Shown here in pieces: positions 20,387 through 30,882 of a stretch of DNA of 64,000 nucleotides. The notes below the pieces were generated by a model. That model was given only the letters and a program-made list of their open reading frames with translations. It had not been told where the DNA came from and did no database searches. This DNA comes from Bemisia tabaci (taxonomy: Eukaryota > Arthropoda > Insecta > Hemiptera > Aleyrodidae), in NCBI RefSeq assembly GCF_918797505.1, contig NC_092802.1, positions 21,473,883 through 21,537,882 of the forward strand. Reading direction: 5' to 3'. How positions within the stretch are numbered: the stretch's first letter is position 1; each line of letters opens with the position of its first letter. Both the position numbers and the translations under genes were made by a program.

Positions 20387-20799
20387 CACTGAAAAAAAAA
20401 TCTCGGTGTATTTACTAAGAACAGGGTAAACTTACCAAGAATTCAGGGTTCTATTTGATCCCAGTTTTTTCTTGGTAAAATAGCCATTTATGGAATTGGT
20501 AATTTTCCGAGAAATCTCGGTAAAATTATTGAACTTTCTCGGTAATTTTACTGGACCTTGTTAAAAACGCCAATATTTTTTATCGACTGTGGTAGAATTA
20601 CCGAGATAAAATGGCAAAGTTACCGGGAATCGATTACCAATAAAAGTGGTATTCTTACCTGAAAAAAACAGTAAAAATACCGGTTTTTAGGTAAGCTTAC
20701 CAGTCTGTCTTGGTAAAATTACCAATAATTGGTAAAAAAAGTGAGATGGTAAAGGTACCAACGGACCTTGGTAAAAACGCCGAGAATTTTTTTTCAGTG
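20387..20799. mobile_element. CACTG-G MITE copy 1, TSD CA
   Basis: CACTGAAAAAAA to TTTTTTTTCAGTG, 413 bp, CA on both sides (20,385-20,386; 20,800-20,801). The interior is densely studded with GGTAAAATTACC-type short palindromes and their half-sites. No coding capacity. Confidence 0.9.
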
Positions 20800-21336
20800 C
20801 AGATTCTATTTTATGAACCTTGAATAAATCTGGGAGGACGCAAACGCAAAATACTGCGTCCGATTTGACTGACCGAATGCAATATTTCGCGTTCGCATAC
20901 TTTCAGGTCATGCAAAAGATTTTATTGGGGAACGAGTGGCTGAAATATGCTTTCAGGCGTGAAAGAGTTGCTTTCTGCCAAAAATTTGAAAAGAAAGCAG
21001 CATTTGAGTAGAACTTATTCAATAACTCGATGTTCGTTAATTCCCGCAGTAGATTCATCTGATTGGAGGTAGACCTCGAAAACTCTTAATTTACTGTGTT
21101 CATTTTTAGAACGGCACACAGTGGCAATTCATGACATTGTTTTTCTTCCATTTAAATGTATGCAAAAAAATCGATTCCTGCCAAATATCGAGATTTTTAA
21201 TGGATTTAAGTACGGAGGAAAGGTAGCGTTCAAGACGTGAAAAATCGCCACTGACGGCTCGATACCACGTTGTGCTTTTTGTTCCTATGACGCCCGTATA
21301 CCTGTCATCACCGTTGCATGAGGTTCGCGTCGCGTC
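20800..21336. other. Intergenic DNA, nothing recognised
   Basis: Plus frame 20,820-21,011 (63 codons) has no domain. No repeat match noted. Confidence 0.5.
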
Positions 21337-21574
21337 GCACGGTGGATCGAGTCAATGGGAGAGGTCGGACAAAATCTGAAATTTTTAAACACTTATAACT
21401 CCGTCAACTCAAAACTTTGAGGTTCTAAAAGTGGTTCCATTGGTTTCCTCGTGAAATTTTCTTTAAGTCTCCCCCCTAGGAATTTCAAATTTGACGAATT
21501 TGTAAACATCAAAATTTGCAGTTTCAGTAAAAAATTCCATGTCCGACCTCTCTAATTGACTCGATCTACTGTGC
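21337..21574. mobile_element. C-family element copy 2, TSD GTC
   Basis: GCACGGTGGATCGAGTCAAT to AATTGACTCGATCTACTGTGC, 238 bp, with GTC on both sides. An uninterrupted reference for the family. Inner motif GGTTCTAAAAGTGGTTCCAT. Confidence 0.85.
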
Positions 21575-21982
21575 GTCGTCGGAAATCGATCGTTCGATGA
21601 TCGGTGAACAACGACCCGATGAAAGCGAATAGATTAATGGTCAAGCCAGCCCATATTTCAGGCAGACGCAGCGACTAAACGCTCCTCGCGAAGTCTAGTT
21701 GCCATGCTCTGACAGAGAAAACATCTTTCCACCTCATATTTTGTGCCACTTTTTTCAGTCTCGGCGAAAAATAGATAACTTCCTGCCACGTAAAAAATAC
21801 GTCTCTACGGTTGCACCCGTTGACGGCTGCAGTTAGCATCGGCAATATTTATTGTTACCCCGATGCATTACTTATTGGCAGCGCTGAGAAGAACGACTGA
21901 ATGCCACGTCGGAAATGGAGAAACCCATAGTTTTTTCACATTTTTCATGCCGACTTTTAGAATGAGGAAAAAAGGAGGACTT
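21575..21982. other. Intergenic DNA, nothing recognised
   Basis: No gene or repeat identified. The plus frame 21,863-22,054 enters the R element and is not credible. Confidence 0.5.
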
Positions 21983-22458
21983 CAGGATTGCCACAGAATT
22001 TGGAACATGAAATTCCCTGAAATTTCCCAGACTTATTTGAACAGAATTCTTTAACAATAATTGAAGATATGCAGTGGCGTGGCGTGTTTTGCGATATATC
22101 GATTGTTATGGCATTTAAACCTGTGGTAACTAATCGATTATTGAGGTGTTCACTGCGCACATCCTGTTTATCGATCCTTTTCTATAGGTTTAAATAGCAT
22201 AACAATCGATATATCGCAAAGCACGCCACGCCACTGAAGATATGCCAGATGGTTAAAAAGACATAATTTGAGATAGCTTCCAGGCAAAATTTGTTATTCA
22301 AAACGTCAAATTCATTAAAAAAAAGCAAAAGAGGTGAATTAATAATTTTTTCCTGGCACTTTCATCATTTTCTCTGACATTTCTAAGTTTTCCCTGGCTT
22401 TTCAAAATTCCCTGAAATTTCTCGGTTTTCCCGGCATTCCTTTACTGTGGCAACCCTG
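21983..22458. mobile_element. R-type element with nested hAT-L
   Basis: CAGGATTGCCACAGAAT at left and TTACTGTGGCAACCCTG at right are inverted. The interior is built of CCCTGAAATTTC-like phrases. Flanks GACTT/GACTA are nearly duplicated. It contains hAT-L at 22,072-22,236, which it predates. Confidence 0.7.
22072..22236. mobile_element. hAT-L MITE, perfect TSD AAGATATG, nested in R
   Basis: CAGTGGCGTGGCGTGTTTTG to CACGCCACGCCACTG, 165 bp. AAGATATG at 22,064-22,071 and 22,237-22,244 is a perfect 8-bp duplication. Confidence 0.95.
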
Positions 22459-23073
22459 GACTATTTAGTTTCGTTTTTTCTGAAAATATCGATTGTCAGA
22501 AAATTATGAGTAGAAAATATCAATTTAGCGTGTACCGCGGTGCTTTAGCTTTCAGGATAATTTCACTACATTGGCTTCTCTAACCGCCTAGAACGGTGGA
22601 TTTTTCACGGAGTATGGTAAAGAATGGTGGCTCTCAGCTTACGCTTGATAAGTTCTTCCTTTCAATCATGGCGGCGTGTGATCAGTGCACACTTACCTGA
22701 AACATAAAGGAAAATAGGAATTAGAGAATAGCAGAACACATTCTTTTAACCGCTCATGAATTCAGTAATCAGCACATGATATGCATTATTCTACATGCGT
22801 GAAAACCTTCATTTTTCAGATTGGAATGTAATAATAAAAGAATGACGGATACTTTCCCTCTCATGAAGTTTGATTTTAACCACATTTCAACGGAAACTTC
22901 AGGTTTCCGAAAAAAGGGACGTGATTTGGCGGTGCTATTTTACGTATAATTATATCTAACTCACTGTATGGTAATGCATACTTCAGAGATGTTTTAAAAA
23001 CCAAAAATATTTAGTCAAAATCTAGAAAATATTGATGGATCAAGTGCAGAATCGTATCCAAAAGGACTGTTAA
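22459..23073. other. Intergenic DNA, nothing recognised
   Basis: AT-rich sequence without a credible frame or family match. Confidence 0.5.
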
Positions 23074-23422
23074 GGTGATTCGATGGACGCCATATTTTGT
23101 GTCAAAACGGCATGCGATATATCGCATCAATTGGTTCCATTTTGTCAGCTACTCGTCATTTTTCTCCAATTTTGAAATCGCAATTCTGTTGTCTGGAGAC
23201 TAAAGCACTCACTTACCAATTTTACCAAAGAAATTCAACGTAACAAAGGCGTGGTTTTTTTAGAGAGAAAACATCGCATTCGATACTGATATCGAAACTG
23301 CACTCGAATGCGATATTTTCTCTCTGAAAAAACCACGCCTTTATTACGTTGAATTTCTTTGTTGAAATTGGTAAGTGAATGCTTTAGTCTCCTGACAACG
23401 GAATTGCGTCCATCGGATCACC
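23074..23422. mobile_element. TTAA-M palindromic element copy 2, deleted right arm
   Basis: TTAA at 23,070-23,073, then GGTGATTCGATGGACGCC. The centre and most arms match copy 1, but about 90 bp of the right arm is missing (ACGGAATTGC joins directly to GTCCATCGGATCACC). The right flank TTCA is a one-base variant of TTAA. Confidence 0.85.
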
Positions 23423-24368
23423 TTCATATTGTACCACGATCGCGACTCAAAAAATCGACTTTCAGCTAACCCTCCACCCTTTTCCGCTCGAAAAGGCAAC
23501 AGCGCTGAAGAGCATGCTAACTCGACACCATTGTTCTCCAATCAAATGCAATATGTCCATTGCACTATAGGAACTCGCGATTCCCACACTCGTAGCGCGC
23601 CGCCGGTGGGGTGCTCGGAGGGCCAGAGGGAAGGAAGGTGGAGAGGTGAAGGGGGAGGTGGTGTTTAAAGGGTTGTTCGAAACTATTTAGCGTATCCTTG
23701 CTCGCAACCCATCCCAATCCGACCCACCCCGACTGCGAGAGCATTTCCTTGTACTCAGAGCTGCGTACAACGAAACTGTGCGGTGATTGACAGCTTGTGC
23801 AACTAGCCCCGAGCCTTTTCGGCCTTACCCTTTTTTAAATTCGGTAAATTAAATGTTACGAGATGGCCAAATGCACGCAATTGAATTTTCCACAAACCGA
23901 GATCGACTTTAATTTGATATGAAGGTGGCCTTCAGGCGTTTCCCTGAAGGAGGTTCCATGTTGTTTAGTTGCGACCGAGAGAGGTTTAACGGGGCATGTA
24001 ACATAGAACCATGAAATGAAGGGTTTTGTTGAACCTAAAGTAAAAATTTAAGAGTATAATTTTGAAAAATAGCTCTTTCAGAGATTAAAATATTTTGCCA
24101 CTGCATACACGAAACATTTTAAGAGAAAACAAAATTGGGATTTTGCTGGTGCCATAAAGTAGGTCCAGACTTACCTGAAAATTCGTAAAAATCAAGACAT
24201 TATCACCTTCGTAATTTGTGCTTTCCATTGAAGCAAATCATTTTTATCCCTCTATATTTGATGCCCTTCAATTTTAAGGATCTACTCTTGAATTTTACTC
24301 TGCAGGCTCGGAGAAATTGACATTTTTATGGTGAAAGGTTAAATGCCCCCTTAAACCTCCTTTCAAAA
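23423..24368. other. Intergenic DNA, nothing recognised
   Basis: Contains a G-rich patch (23,590-23,665). Frames here are short and domain-free. Confidence 0.5.
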
Positions 24369-24623
24369 AGGCCTTTTCTCCACGGGACGTTTCGTGGGTT
24401 TTGTCCAAGGGGAAAATCTCACTTGCGAAGCTGGAAATAATATCGAGTCGGTCAATACTAATCACAGTGCCAACTAGCTGTCCTTATGGAGTCCCAGGAA
24501 CGACTTAAAAGGAAGAGAAAGAAATTTTGTTGTTTTGTTTACCGGGATAAAATCCCAGAATTCTCATTCCTGCGATTCAAACTTGGGGAAAAATCTCGTA
24601 AAAAGTCCCGTGGAAACAAGGCG
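24369..24623. mobile_element. DD-family TIR element copy 1
   Basis: AGGCCTTTTCTCCACGGGAC at left and the inverse CCCGTGGAAACAAGGC at right. The interior matches 26,584-26,836 (for example AAATCTCACTTGCGAAG and GAGTCCCAGGAACGACTT). Confidence 0.75.
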
Positions 24624-24634
24624 TAATAAACTGA

Positions 24635-25200
24635 AAATGAACCACTAGACAAGGTACAAATTTCAGCATTCTGATACATGCTTCATAACCAAAATTTAAC
24701 CACGCAGAACACGGTGCGCACGACGAAAATTACCGAAATCAACTCCTTATACTAAGATATTCAATAATTCTTGATGCATGAATTGAAACCACCCGCTCAT
24801 GAAAACTCAATGCTCTACGTGATTCATATCGCGCGCTAAACGCTCATCATGACAGTCTCTGCGGCGTAAAAATCCGGCAACCTCAATCTTGACGCTTCGG
24901 CTCAGCTATAGCAAAATGCTTATAGTTTGAACAACACATAGTGGGAAATGAACACTGATCGATTGAGAAGATTGCTGAAACCGTTGTAGTGCGCGATTTG
25001 ACTCACGTAGAGCTTTGAGTTTCTTGTGAGGTAGTTCAAATTCCTTGTGACCAATGTGAAATTAAAATATTAAATCTCCGTTAGGAGTTGGTTTCAGTCA
25101 TTTTCGTTGCGCGAATCGTGTTGAAAATCGTGTGCGTGAAATTTTGGTTAAGAAACATGTATCAGAATCCTTTAACTCGTACCTTGTCTAGTGGTCCATT
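24635..25200. mobile_element. K-family palindromic element copy 2
   Basis: AAATGAACCACTAGACAAGG to CCTTGTCTAGTGGTCCATT. Imperfect palindrome of about 560 bp in the same orientation as copy 3. The peptide-bearing arm is decayed by comparison with copy 3. Confidence 0.85.
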
Positions 25201-25628
25201 CTCGACAGCGGTAAAATCCGCGAGCGGCGCGAATTCCGGATGATAAGGCAACACGGGAAGTGAGACGTCTAGCTCGGCGCGGTAAATATGGTAATCACTC
25301 CGGCGAGGTGTTGAAATGGGCGCGAGCGATCGCTTTTAAATTAAAGGTAATTACAAAGGTTTAACAAGGCGTCCATATCCATATCCGCCATCCACCGCAC
25401 ACTCTCCATCCGCCGATCCGCGATGCGCTGCGCGGGGCATCGAGTGCTACGCAAATATATCGGCCCGAGCCGCGCTCACCGCCGCTTGTCCGCCCGCGTG
25501 ACCTTACAACCGATACACCACATCGTGAGAACTCTTTCACGGCGCCCTTGCCAGATGACCGCTCCGCTCGCGAAATTTCGCCCCAGACCCTGGAGGATCT
25601 TAAGATGGACGATGCCGGGTCGTTTATC
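25201..25628. other. GC-rich stretch of unknown role
   Basis: CpG-rich DNA with overlapping frames on both strands (25,361-25,734). None has a domain. It lies between K and a D/J junction. Confidence 0.35.
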
Positions 25629-25658
25629 ATGGAGATGTTGCATGTGTGAGGAATTTGA
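25629..25658. repeat. Truncated D left end
   Basis: ATGGAGATGTTGCATGTGTG followed by AGGAATTTGA matches the D left terminus, then switches abruptly to J sequence at about 25,659. A breakpoint of a D-J rearrangement. Confidence 0.65.
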
Positions 25659-25960
25659 TGCCCGTGTTGCGTCCGCAAACTTGAAGGCGCGATGGCGCAA
25701 AGCGTACAATTGCCCCGGTCTATGCTGCTATTGAGGGGTCGCTTAGACTCAGGAGAAAAGTTAAATAAAAAACGGAGCCCTATTAATCAAGTCGATCTTC
25801 GGCTCAAATGCACCGCCACAAATGAGATCACAATGTGGAAGTAAAGCACGGGAAAGGACGCACATTGATGACGGCGTGGAGATACAACTATTCGTGCTTG
25901 ATGGATGTCCGTGTTGCGTCCGCAAAATTGAAGGCGCGATGGCTAGCCGCGTGATTGGCA
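25659..25960. repeat. J tandem repeat units, second array
   Basis: GTGTTGCGTCCGCAAA at 25,664 and 25,911 defines a period of about 247 bp. The inter-unit sequence (AGGAGAAAAGTTAAATAAAA, AATCAAGTCGATCTTCGGC) is the same as at 9.8 kb. D2 begins exactly at the right edge. Confidence 0.75.
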
Positions 25961-26459
25961 ATGGAGATGTTGCATGTGTGAGGAATTTGCGATTTGACTA
26001 TCGATTCTTATGAAAAAGTTCGCGAGAAACTCGATGGTGCCACTGGTTTTCTCTGAAATCAACTCCCGAACTCAAAAAAGCTCTCAAGTTGAGGCAAAAA
26101 TGGAGGGGATATCCCACGCTATCCTGAGAGTCCACCTCTACATCAATACAAACTCTCAATGCAAAGATAGGGAGCAAATACATTGGCAGTGATGCCGTGT
26201 TTTCAGTTTTGGAGTCCCCAAGTAAAGTGGCAGCCCTGTCAATGTATTTGCTCCCTATCTGTGCATGGAGAGTTCGTCTTGGTGTAGAGGTGGACTCTCA
26301 GGATAGCGTGGGATTGGGATATCCCCTCCATTTTGGCCTCAACTTGAGAGCTTTTTTTGAGTTTGGGAAATGATTTCAGAGAAAACCAGTGGCACCATCG
26401 TGTTTCTCATGAACTTTTACATAAGAATCAATAGATCCTCACACATGCAACATTTCCAT
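25961..26459. mobile_element. D-family long palindrome copy 2
   Basis: ATGGAGATGTTGCATGTGTG to CATGCAACATTTCCAT. The full-length imperfect hairpin of about 499 bp matches copy 1. The opposed frames at 25,998-26,192 are hairpin shadows. Confidence 0.85.
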
Positions 26460-26583
26460 TTTATAGAACTACTGTCGGGCGTTTCTAAATGAAAATTTCG
26501 CCAATTTTTCTGATGAATATGCACAAAGATGTGTTCAATGTTGGACATAATCACTCAGTTACATTCTTAAAACATTGAATAGT

Positions 26584-26836
26584 AAAGCCTTGTGTCCATG
26601 GGACGTTTCACGGAATTTGTCCCGGGGAGAAATCTCACTTGCGAAGTTCGGAAAAATATTGAGTCCGTCAATACTAACCACAGTGCCGACTGAGAGTCCT
26701 TGTGGAGTCCCAGGAACGACTTCCAAAGAAGAAGAAATTTTGTTGCGTTCTTTAACGTGGAAAAAGCCCAGAAATTTCATTCCTGCGATTTGAACTTGGG
26801 AAAAACCTCGTGAAATATCCAGTGGAGACAAGGCTT
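26584..26836. mobile_element. DD-family TIR element copy 2
   Basis: AAGCCTTGTGTCCATGGGAC to GGAGACAAGGCTTT. Interior shared with 24,369-24,623. The minus frame 26,559-26,927 (122 codons) merely spans it. Confidence 0.78.
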
Positions 26837-27221
26837 TAGAATGAATTTTACAACCTTCGGATGAAATTATACGTTCCCTCGTCGAAGAACCGCCGATGTA
26901 TTTAATTTTGAAAATCAGCGATTGCAATAGTCAACACTGTATGGTCCACTTCAATCGCTGCCTTACCCCCCCCCCTCCCCCACCCCCACCCGATTGTCGA
27001 AGGATCGAAGCGGGTATACGTCTGAGGGAGGAGTGGGGTGGGGCTAATCTCCGGCACGTCTGCAATCCGTAACTCGGCTTATAAAGAGGGTTTTACACTT
27101 TTTTGAATTATAGACTGAGAATTTTTAATCTCGGTGAACGGGGATCTCGTGCCGCATTGTCCTTATTGAACGAGCCGGTTTAGCTCTCCAAGACTATCGC
27201 CAGATCTACCTGGAAATAGTG
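26837..27221. other. Intergenic DNA with poly-C tract
   Basis: C-rich run at 26,966-26,992 and neighbouring G-rich text. No gene. Confidence 0.55.
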
Positions 27222-27785
27222 CATTCACATTGCATTTTGCAATAAGGAATCACTATCCCTGGCTCTTCCATGAAAGCACCTTTCTGCACACTGAAAAAAA
27301 AATTATCGGCGTTTTTACCACGGTCCGTTGGTACCTTTACCATCTCAATTTTTTTACCAATCATTGGTAATTTTATCAAGACAGACTGCTAAGCTTACCT
27401 ACAAACCGGTATTTTTACTGTTTTTTTTCTGGTAAGAATACCACTTTTATTGGTAATCAATTCCCGGTAACTTTGCCATTTTATCTCGGTAATTCCACCA
27501 CAGTCGATAAAAAATATTGGCGTTTTTACCAAGGTCCAGTAAAATTACCGAGAAAGTTCAATAATTTTACCGAGATTTCTCGGAAAATTACCAATTCCAT
27601 AAATGGCTATTTTACCAAGAAAAAACTGGGATCAAATAGAACCCTGAATTCTTGGTAAGTTTACCCTGTTCTTAGTAAATACACCGAGATTTTTCTTTCA
27701 GTGCATAGGGAAACCAATGGCATGTATGCTGTTTCTAAAATGAGCCAAAAATAGTGGTTCCTCATGGCAAAATGTAGTTCATTGG
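27222..27785. mobile_element. H-family element copy 3, interrupted by CACTG-G
   Basis: CACATTGCATTTTGCAATAA on the left and an inverted GGCAAAATGTAGTTC on the right. The central GCATAGGGAAACCAATGGCA is split by a CACTG-G insertion, which removal restores by comparison with 12,491-12,637. Confidence 0.78.
27289..27703. mobile_element. CACTG-G MITE copy 2 nested in H, TSD CA
   Basis: CACTGAAAAAAA to TTTCTTTCAGTG, CA at 27,287-27,288 and 27,704-27,705. It is the reverse orientation of copy 1. Deleting it with one CA gives CTGCATAGGG as in H copy 2. Confidence 0.92.
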
Positions 27786-27805
27786 TATTGGTCCACGGGC
27801 ATCGT

Positions 27806-28059
27806 ACAGCTTTGCCGAGGAAGAAAGCCGTATGGACATCCGAGTGTTGCCAAATTCTCCTTGATAAAATATGTATTTCTAATGATATTCATGCACATTT
27901 TCTCTTGAAATTTTCAGATATTTTAGAATAAATTGCGTACAAAATTGTCTGAAAATTTTGGACAAACATATTCACAAATTTCCCAGCAATTGCGGGTTTT
28001 ATCGAAGGAGTCTTGGCGACGTCTGAAGGCTCATACGGCGCTTTTCCTTAGCACGGCAG
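27806..28059. mobile_element. B-family MITE copy, decayed left end
   Basis: GCCGAGGAAGAAAGCCGTAT on the left and CCTTAGCACGGCAG on the right. About 253 bp. The left terminal bases have mutated (CAGCTTTGCC in place of CTGCCGTGC). Confidence 0.78.
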
Positions 28060-28665
28060 TATAAGAAAAAATCGATGGTTAGGGTGCGAAAAAGTTGCAG
28101 ACTCCTTATCATACATTTTATTTTCTTAGTAAAGCTATAGTCCAAAGAATTCTTTGAAAATTTCGTTGATTTTTCTTTTCTATTTGCAAAATATTTTGTA
28201 AAGATTTTAAGCTATTAAGTTGCCTTATTTATCTTTGAAAAAATGAAATAGGAGTGGGAATTTTGAGACACCGCAATAGAAATTGCGGTTTTGCATTTTG
28301 GCCATCGATATATTTTAGCGACCTCATTTACTTTTATAGAGTAAAAGTTACGTGCGTAGGGCATCGCTTAAATTCGCCTAATGATGATTCATGACCAAAG
28401 AGTTCAGAGACTGGTTAAGCAAAACCTTATGATGGGTCACTAAACCATGAACCACTTTCAACTTGCGAATGCACACGACAGAAGGTAAAAAATGACGCGT
28501 AGAACATGATGCGCACCTAAAAAACGCAATTAAAAATCGCCATTTTTTCACAAATTTAAAACGCTCCGGTTTCGCGCCGAACCGAATGATTCCATCCGGC
28601 GCTAATCAGAAGCGAGCAGAAGTTTCTACGACTTTCATCAAATGTCTTTCTACTCCTTTTGTGGC
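28060..28665. other. Intergenic DNA, nothing recognised
   Basis: AT-rich. A short inverted pair CCGCAATAGAAATTGCGG lies at 28,271. No gene. Confidence 0.5.
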
Positions 28666-28933
28666 CTGGTTACACGCTCAAATTTCCGTCAAATTCCGAT
28701 CAAAATGATGACCAAGATGGCGGTCGAGAGTTATCTAGATTGATGAGTAAAATTAATTAAAACAGCGTGCTGGTTGAAATAAGCATGGAATAAGCACGGT
28801 TGTGTGGAAATCAGATGAAGGATGAGCCCCACAGCTCCATCATCTACCGTCAAATTTTTGCAGGCCGCAGAAATTTGATGGTAGATGGTGCGCACCAGTC
28901 ACCATTTGATCGGAAATTTGAACGTGTAACCAG
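28666..28933. mobile_element. EE palindromic MITE
   Basis: CTGGTTACACGCTCAAATTT at left and AAATTTGAACGTGTAACCAG at right, with further inner complementarity (CCGATCAAAATG/CATTTGATCGG). Single copy in the window. Confidence 0.75.
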
Positions 28934-29682
28934 CACATTATATGAAACCAATAGAAAAATCGTTTAAAAAAGAAAAGAATAACAATTTGTACGATTTGGC
29001 ACTCTTTGCATAATACCTCCCGCAAAAGGCAGGGCTCTGGGTGGTGCGATTGCATAATTGCGCGAAAAACGCTAAATTTCATACGATTCCGACAGGGCAT
29101 TGGTCGTTATGATATCCTTACGTGGCAAATGTAGTAGGTGTCCGAGAAATACGCAGTTTAAGAGGCCGTCTAGGTTATATGTATATTTCTTGCTCTTGAC
29201 GCGGCTTACCTCTTTATCCGACTTTTTTCTCTACAAAATACAAACCTCCGACTTGCAAACGTGTTTCTTCAATGCTGAAGGGCACTAATTTAAGAATTCC
29301 TTAAGTCTTTACTCGGCTGAAGTGGACATACAGAGTGCTCCACGGTTCGCGGGCATTCATTCATGGCTCGAGTCTTCGGGTCAAAATACGTATTTTATGA
29401 GGGATACTTTTCCTCAAAACTTCTCCTTGGAGGAAAAAAAGTGTTGAGGGTTATACCGGTAGATTTCGTTACTACCCCAATTTTGATAGATGATATGAAC
29501 ATTTCCAAAGAATTGTGGTAGGACTGCGACTAAAGTTGTGGTAGCACGGACACATTTGGGTTAGAAGCGTTTATTGGGATACTGCCACAATTAATTGGAA
29601 ATGTACATGTTCTGACCAAGTACGGAAGTAGAGCATCCAGTCCAATATCTTCGGCGAGATGCCAGATGGACCGCGTTTAACA
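28934..29682. other. Intergenic DNA, nothing recognised
   Basis: Frames 28,840-29,100 (minus) and 29,100-29,288 (plus) have no domain. No repeat recognised. Confidence 0.5.
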
Positions 29683-29905
29683 CGCTGGGAAAAAACCCAT
29701 TGGATCTAGAGTCCAGACTCTTGAAAACATTGACAAGAAAAAATACTCTTGATTCAATCGGATTTTTGCTTGAATCAAAACGAAATCCGCCTAAATTAAG
29801 AGGCTTGGTTCTTGATTTATGCTAGATTCTGAATGAATCAAGAGTACTTTTTCTTGTCGATATTTTTAAGAGTCTGGACTCAGATCCAATGTATTTTTTC
29901 CAGTA
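29683..29905. mobile_element. CACTG-A MITE copy 6
   Basis: Decayed ends CGCTGGGAAAA and TTTTTCCAGTA. Internal arms GGATCTAGAGTCCAGACTC and inverse are clear. Flanks CA/AA are compatible with an aged 2-bp TSD. Confidence 0.82.
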
Positions 29906-30314
29906 AAGAGAATCCAAACCACATCAACTATTGCTAGAGACTGGGCAATTTAATTTTTTACAGGGGAACAAGTGAGCGGATTCCTTTGAAAAGTTCAAGG
30001 AATTTACCTCGTACTCTGCAGAAAATTCACTGAAATTTGCACAAAAATACGTACACTCGTTTTAATGTAAAAATCAAAATGCCCAGATAAATTTGCCAAT
30101 AGCTAATGTGGCTTGGTTCCTCTCTGCTGAACGCTGTCCAGATAATATTATAAAAGCAATGTAATAAGAAGTAAACTTGTTTCATGAGAAAGTAAGGTGT
30201 ATTAGCGAGTTTTTCACTCGCCGATTTCATATGAAAGGTAACACGTGCTCACAACAGAGCAATATATAAACTACATTTGAACGCACATTTCTGAACAACA
30301 AATTTTTCCAAGAA
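29906..30314. other. Intergenic DNA, nothing recognised
   Basis: AT-rich, and the immediate 3' flank of the minus-strand reading frames below. I see no clear poly(A) signal that decides their end. Confidence 0.45.
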
Positions 30315-30743
30315 CTATTTGACAAACCTGACGGCAGGTTTTACATATCTCCGACGCCGACTTCCAGATACAGTTCGGCGACGCACAGCCCTTCTTCTAC
30401 GTCGCTTCGTCATCGTCCGCGCACGCGACGGCCTCCGCGAACGCTCTTCTAAAACATCGCCCACTTGACCCGTGTCCGCAGATCGTCGCTTCGCCATCGT
30501 CCGAGATGCCGGATCAGGCGAAAGCTCCCTTAGAGTATCTTCAGCCTGCGCATACGCTTTCACAGGCCCGCCACATCCCATCTCGGGCCCTGGTACCAAT
30601 TTTCTGGCCGGGGCCCCTAGCACAGGGGGGGAGGGGAGTCCGGGGGGCCTCCCCCGGGAAATTTTTGAAATTTTCAATTCTATGGGGAGCCGGGCCCCCC
30701 TGGACTCCCCTTTCGTACGTGTATGGCAAGGGAGTGAAGCCAT
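30315..30743 (-). CDS. Arginine-rich hypothetical reading frame (142 codons)
   Basis: I do not recognise this product. The first 82 codons are Pro/Gly-rich and overlap a GC-rich inverted-repeat stretch (30,589-30,730), so they may not be coding. From an internal Met (residue 83, codon near 30,497) the remaining 60 residues are strikingly basic, including MTKRRRRRAVRRR and GSRRRRYVKP near the C-terminus. Such protamine-like tails occur in DNA-condensing proteins of large DNA viruses and in sperm proteins. It lies 139 bp downstream of the next frame on the same strand. No splice or initiation evidence. Either a remnant of a two-gene block or a chance frame in GC-rich repeat DNA. Confidence 0.3.
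   Translation of the reverse strand: MASLPCHTRTKGESRGARLPIELKISKISRGRPPGLPSPPVLGAPARKLVPGPEMGCGGPVKAYAQAEDTLRELSPDPASRTMAKRRSADTGQVGDVLEERSRRPSRARTMTKRRRRRAVRRRTVSGSRRRRYVKPAVRFVK
30589..30730. repeat. GC-rich inverted-repeat stretch
   Basis: GGGGAGTCCGGGGGGCC and GGGCCCCCCTGGACTCCCC pair as inverted arms around an AT-rich centre. Similar G/C-run text occurs near 38,250-38,500 and 63,430-63,490, suggesting a dispersed element class. Confidence 0.5.
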
Positions 30744-30882
30744 TGAAGTCGATGATGCCCAGAAAGGAGCCTCTTAGCATCCGACAACGGAAGAAAATGA
30801 AACACAGTTACTAAAAATATCATTCTACATATACTCAAAATCTTGAAAATCTCTAAAAAAGTAAGAAAAATTTTATAGTGCC

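Noticed and set aside
20387..20799. Regularly spaced short repeats suggesting a CRISPR-like array
   Set aside because: The repeats are degenerate micro-palindromes inside a TIR-bounded element with a TSD, present three times in the window. There are no unique spacers and the genome is eukaryotic.
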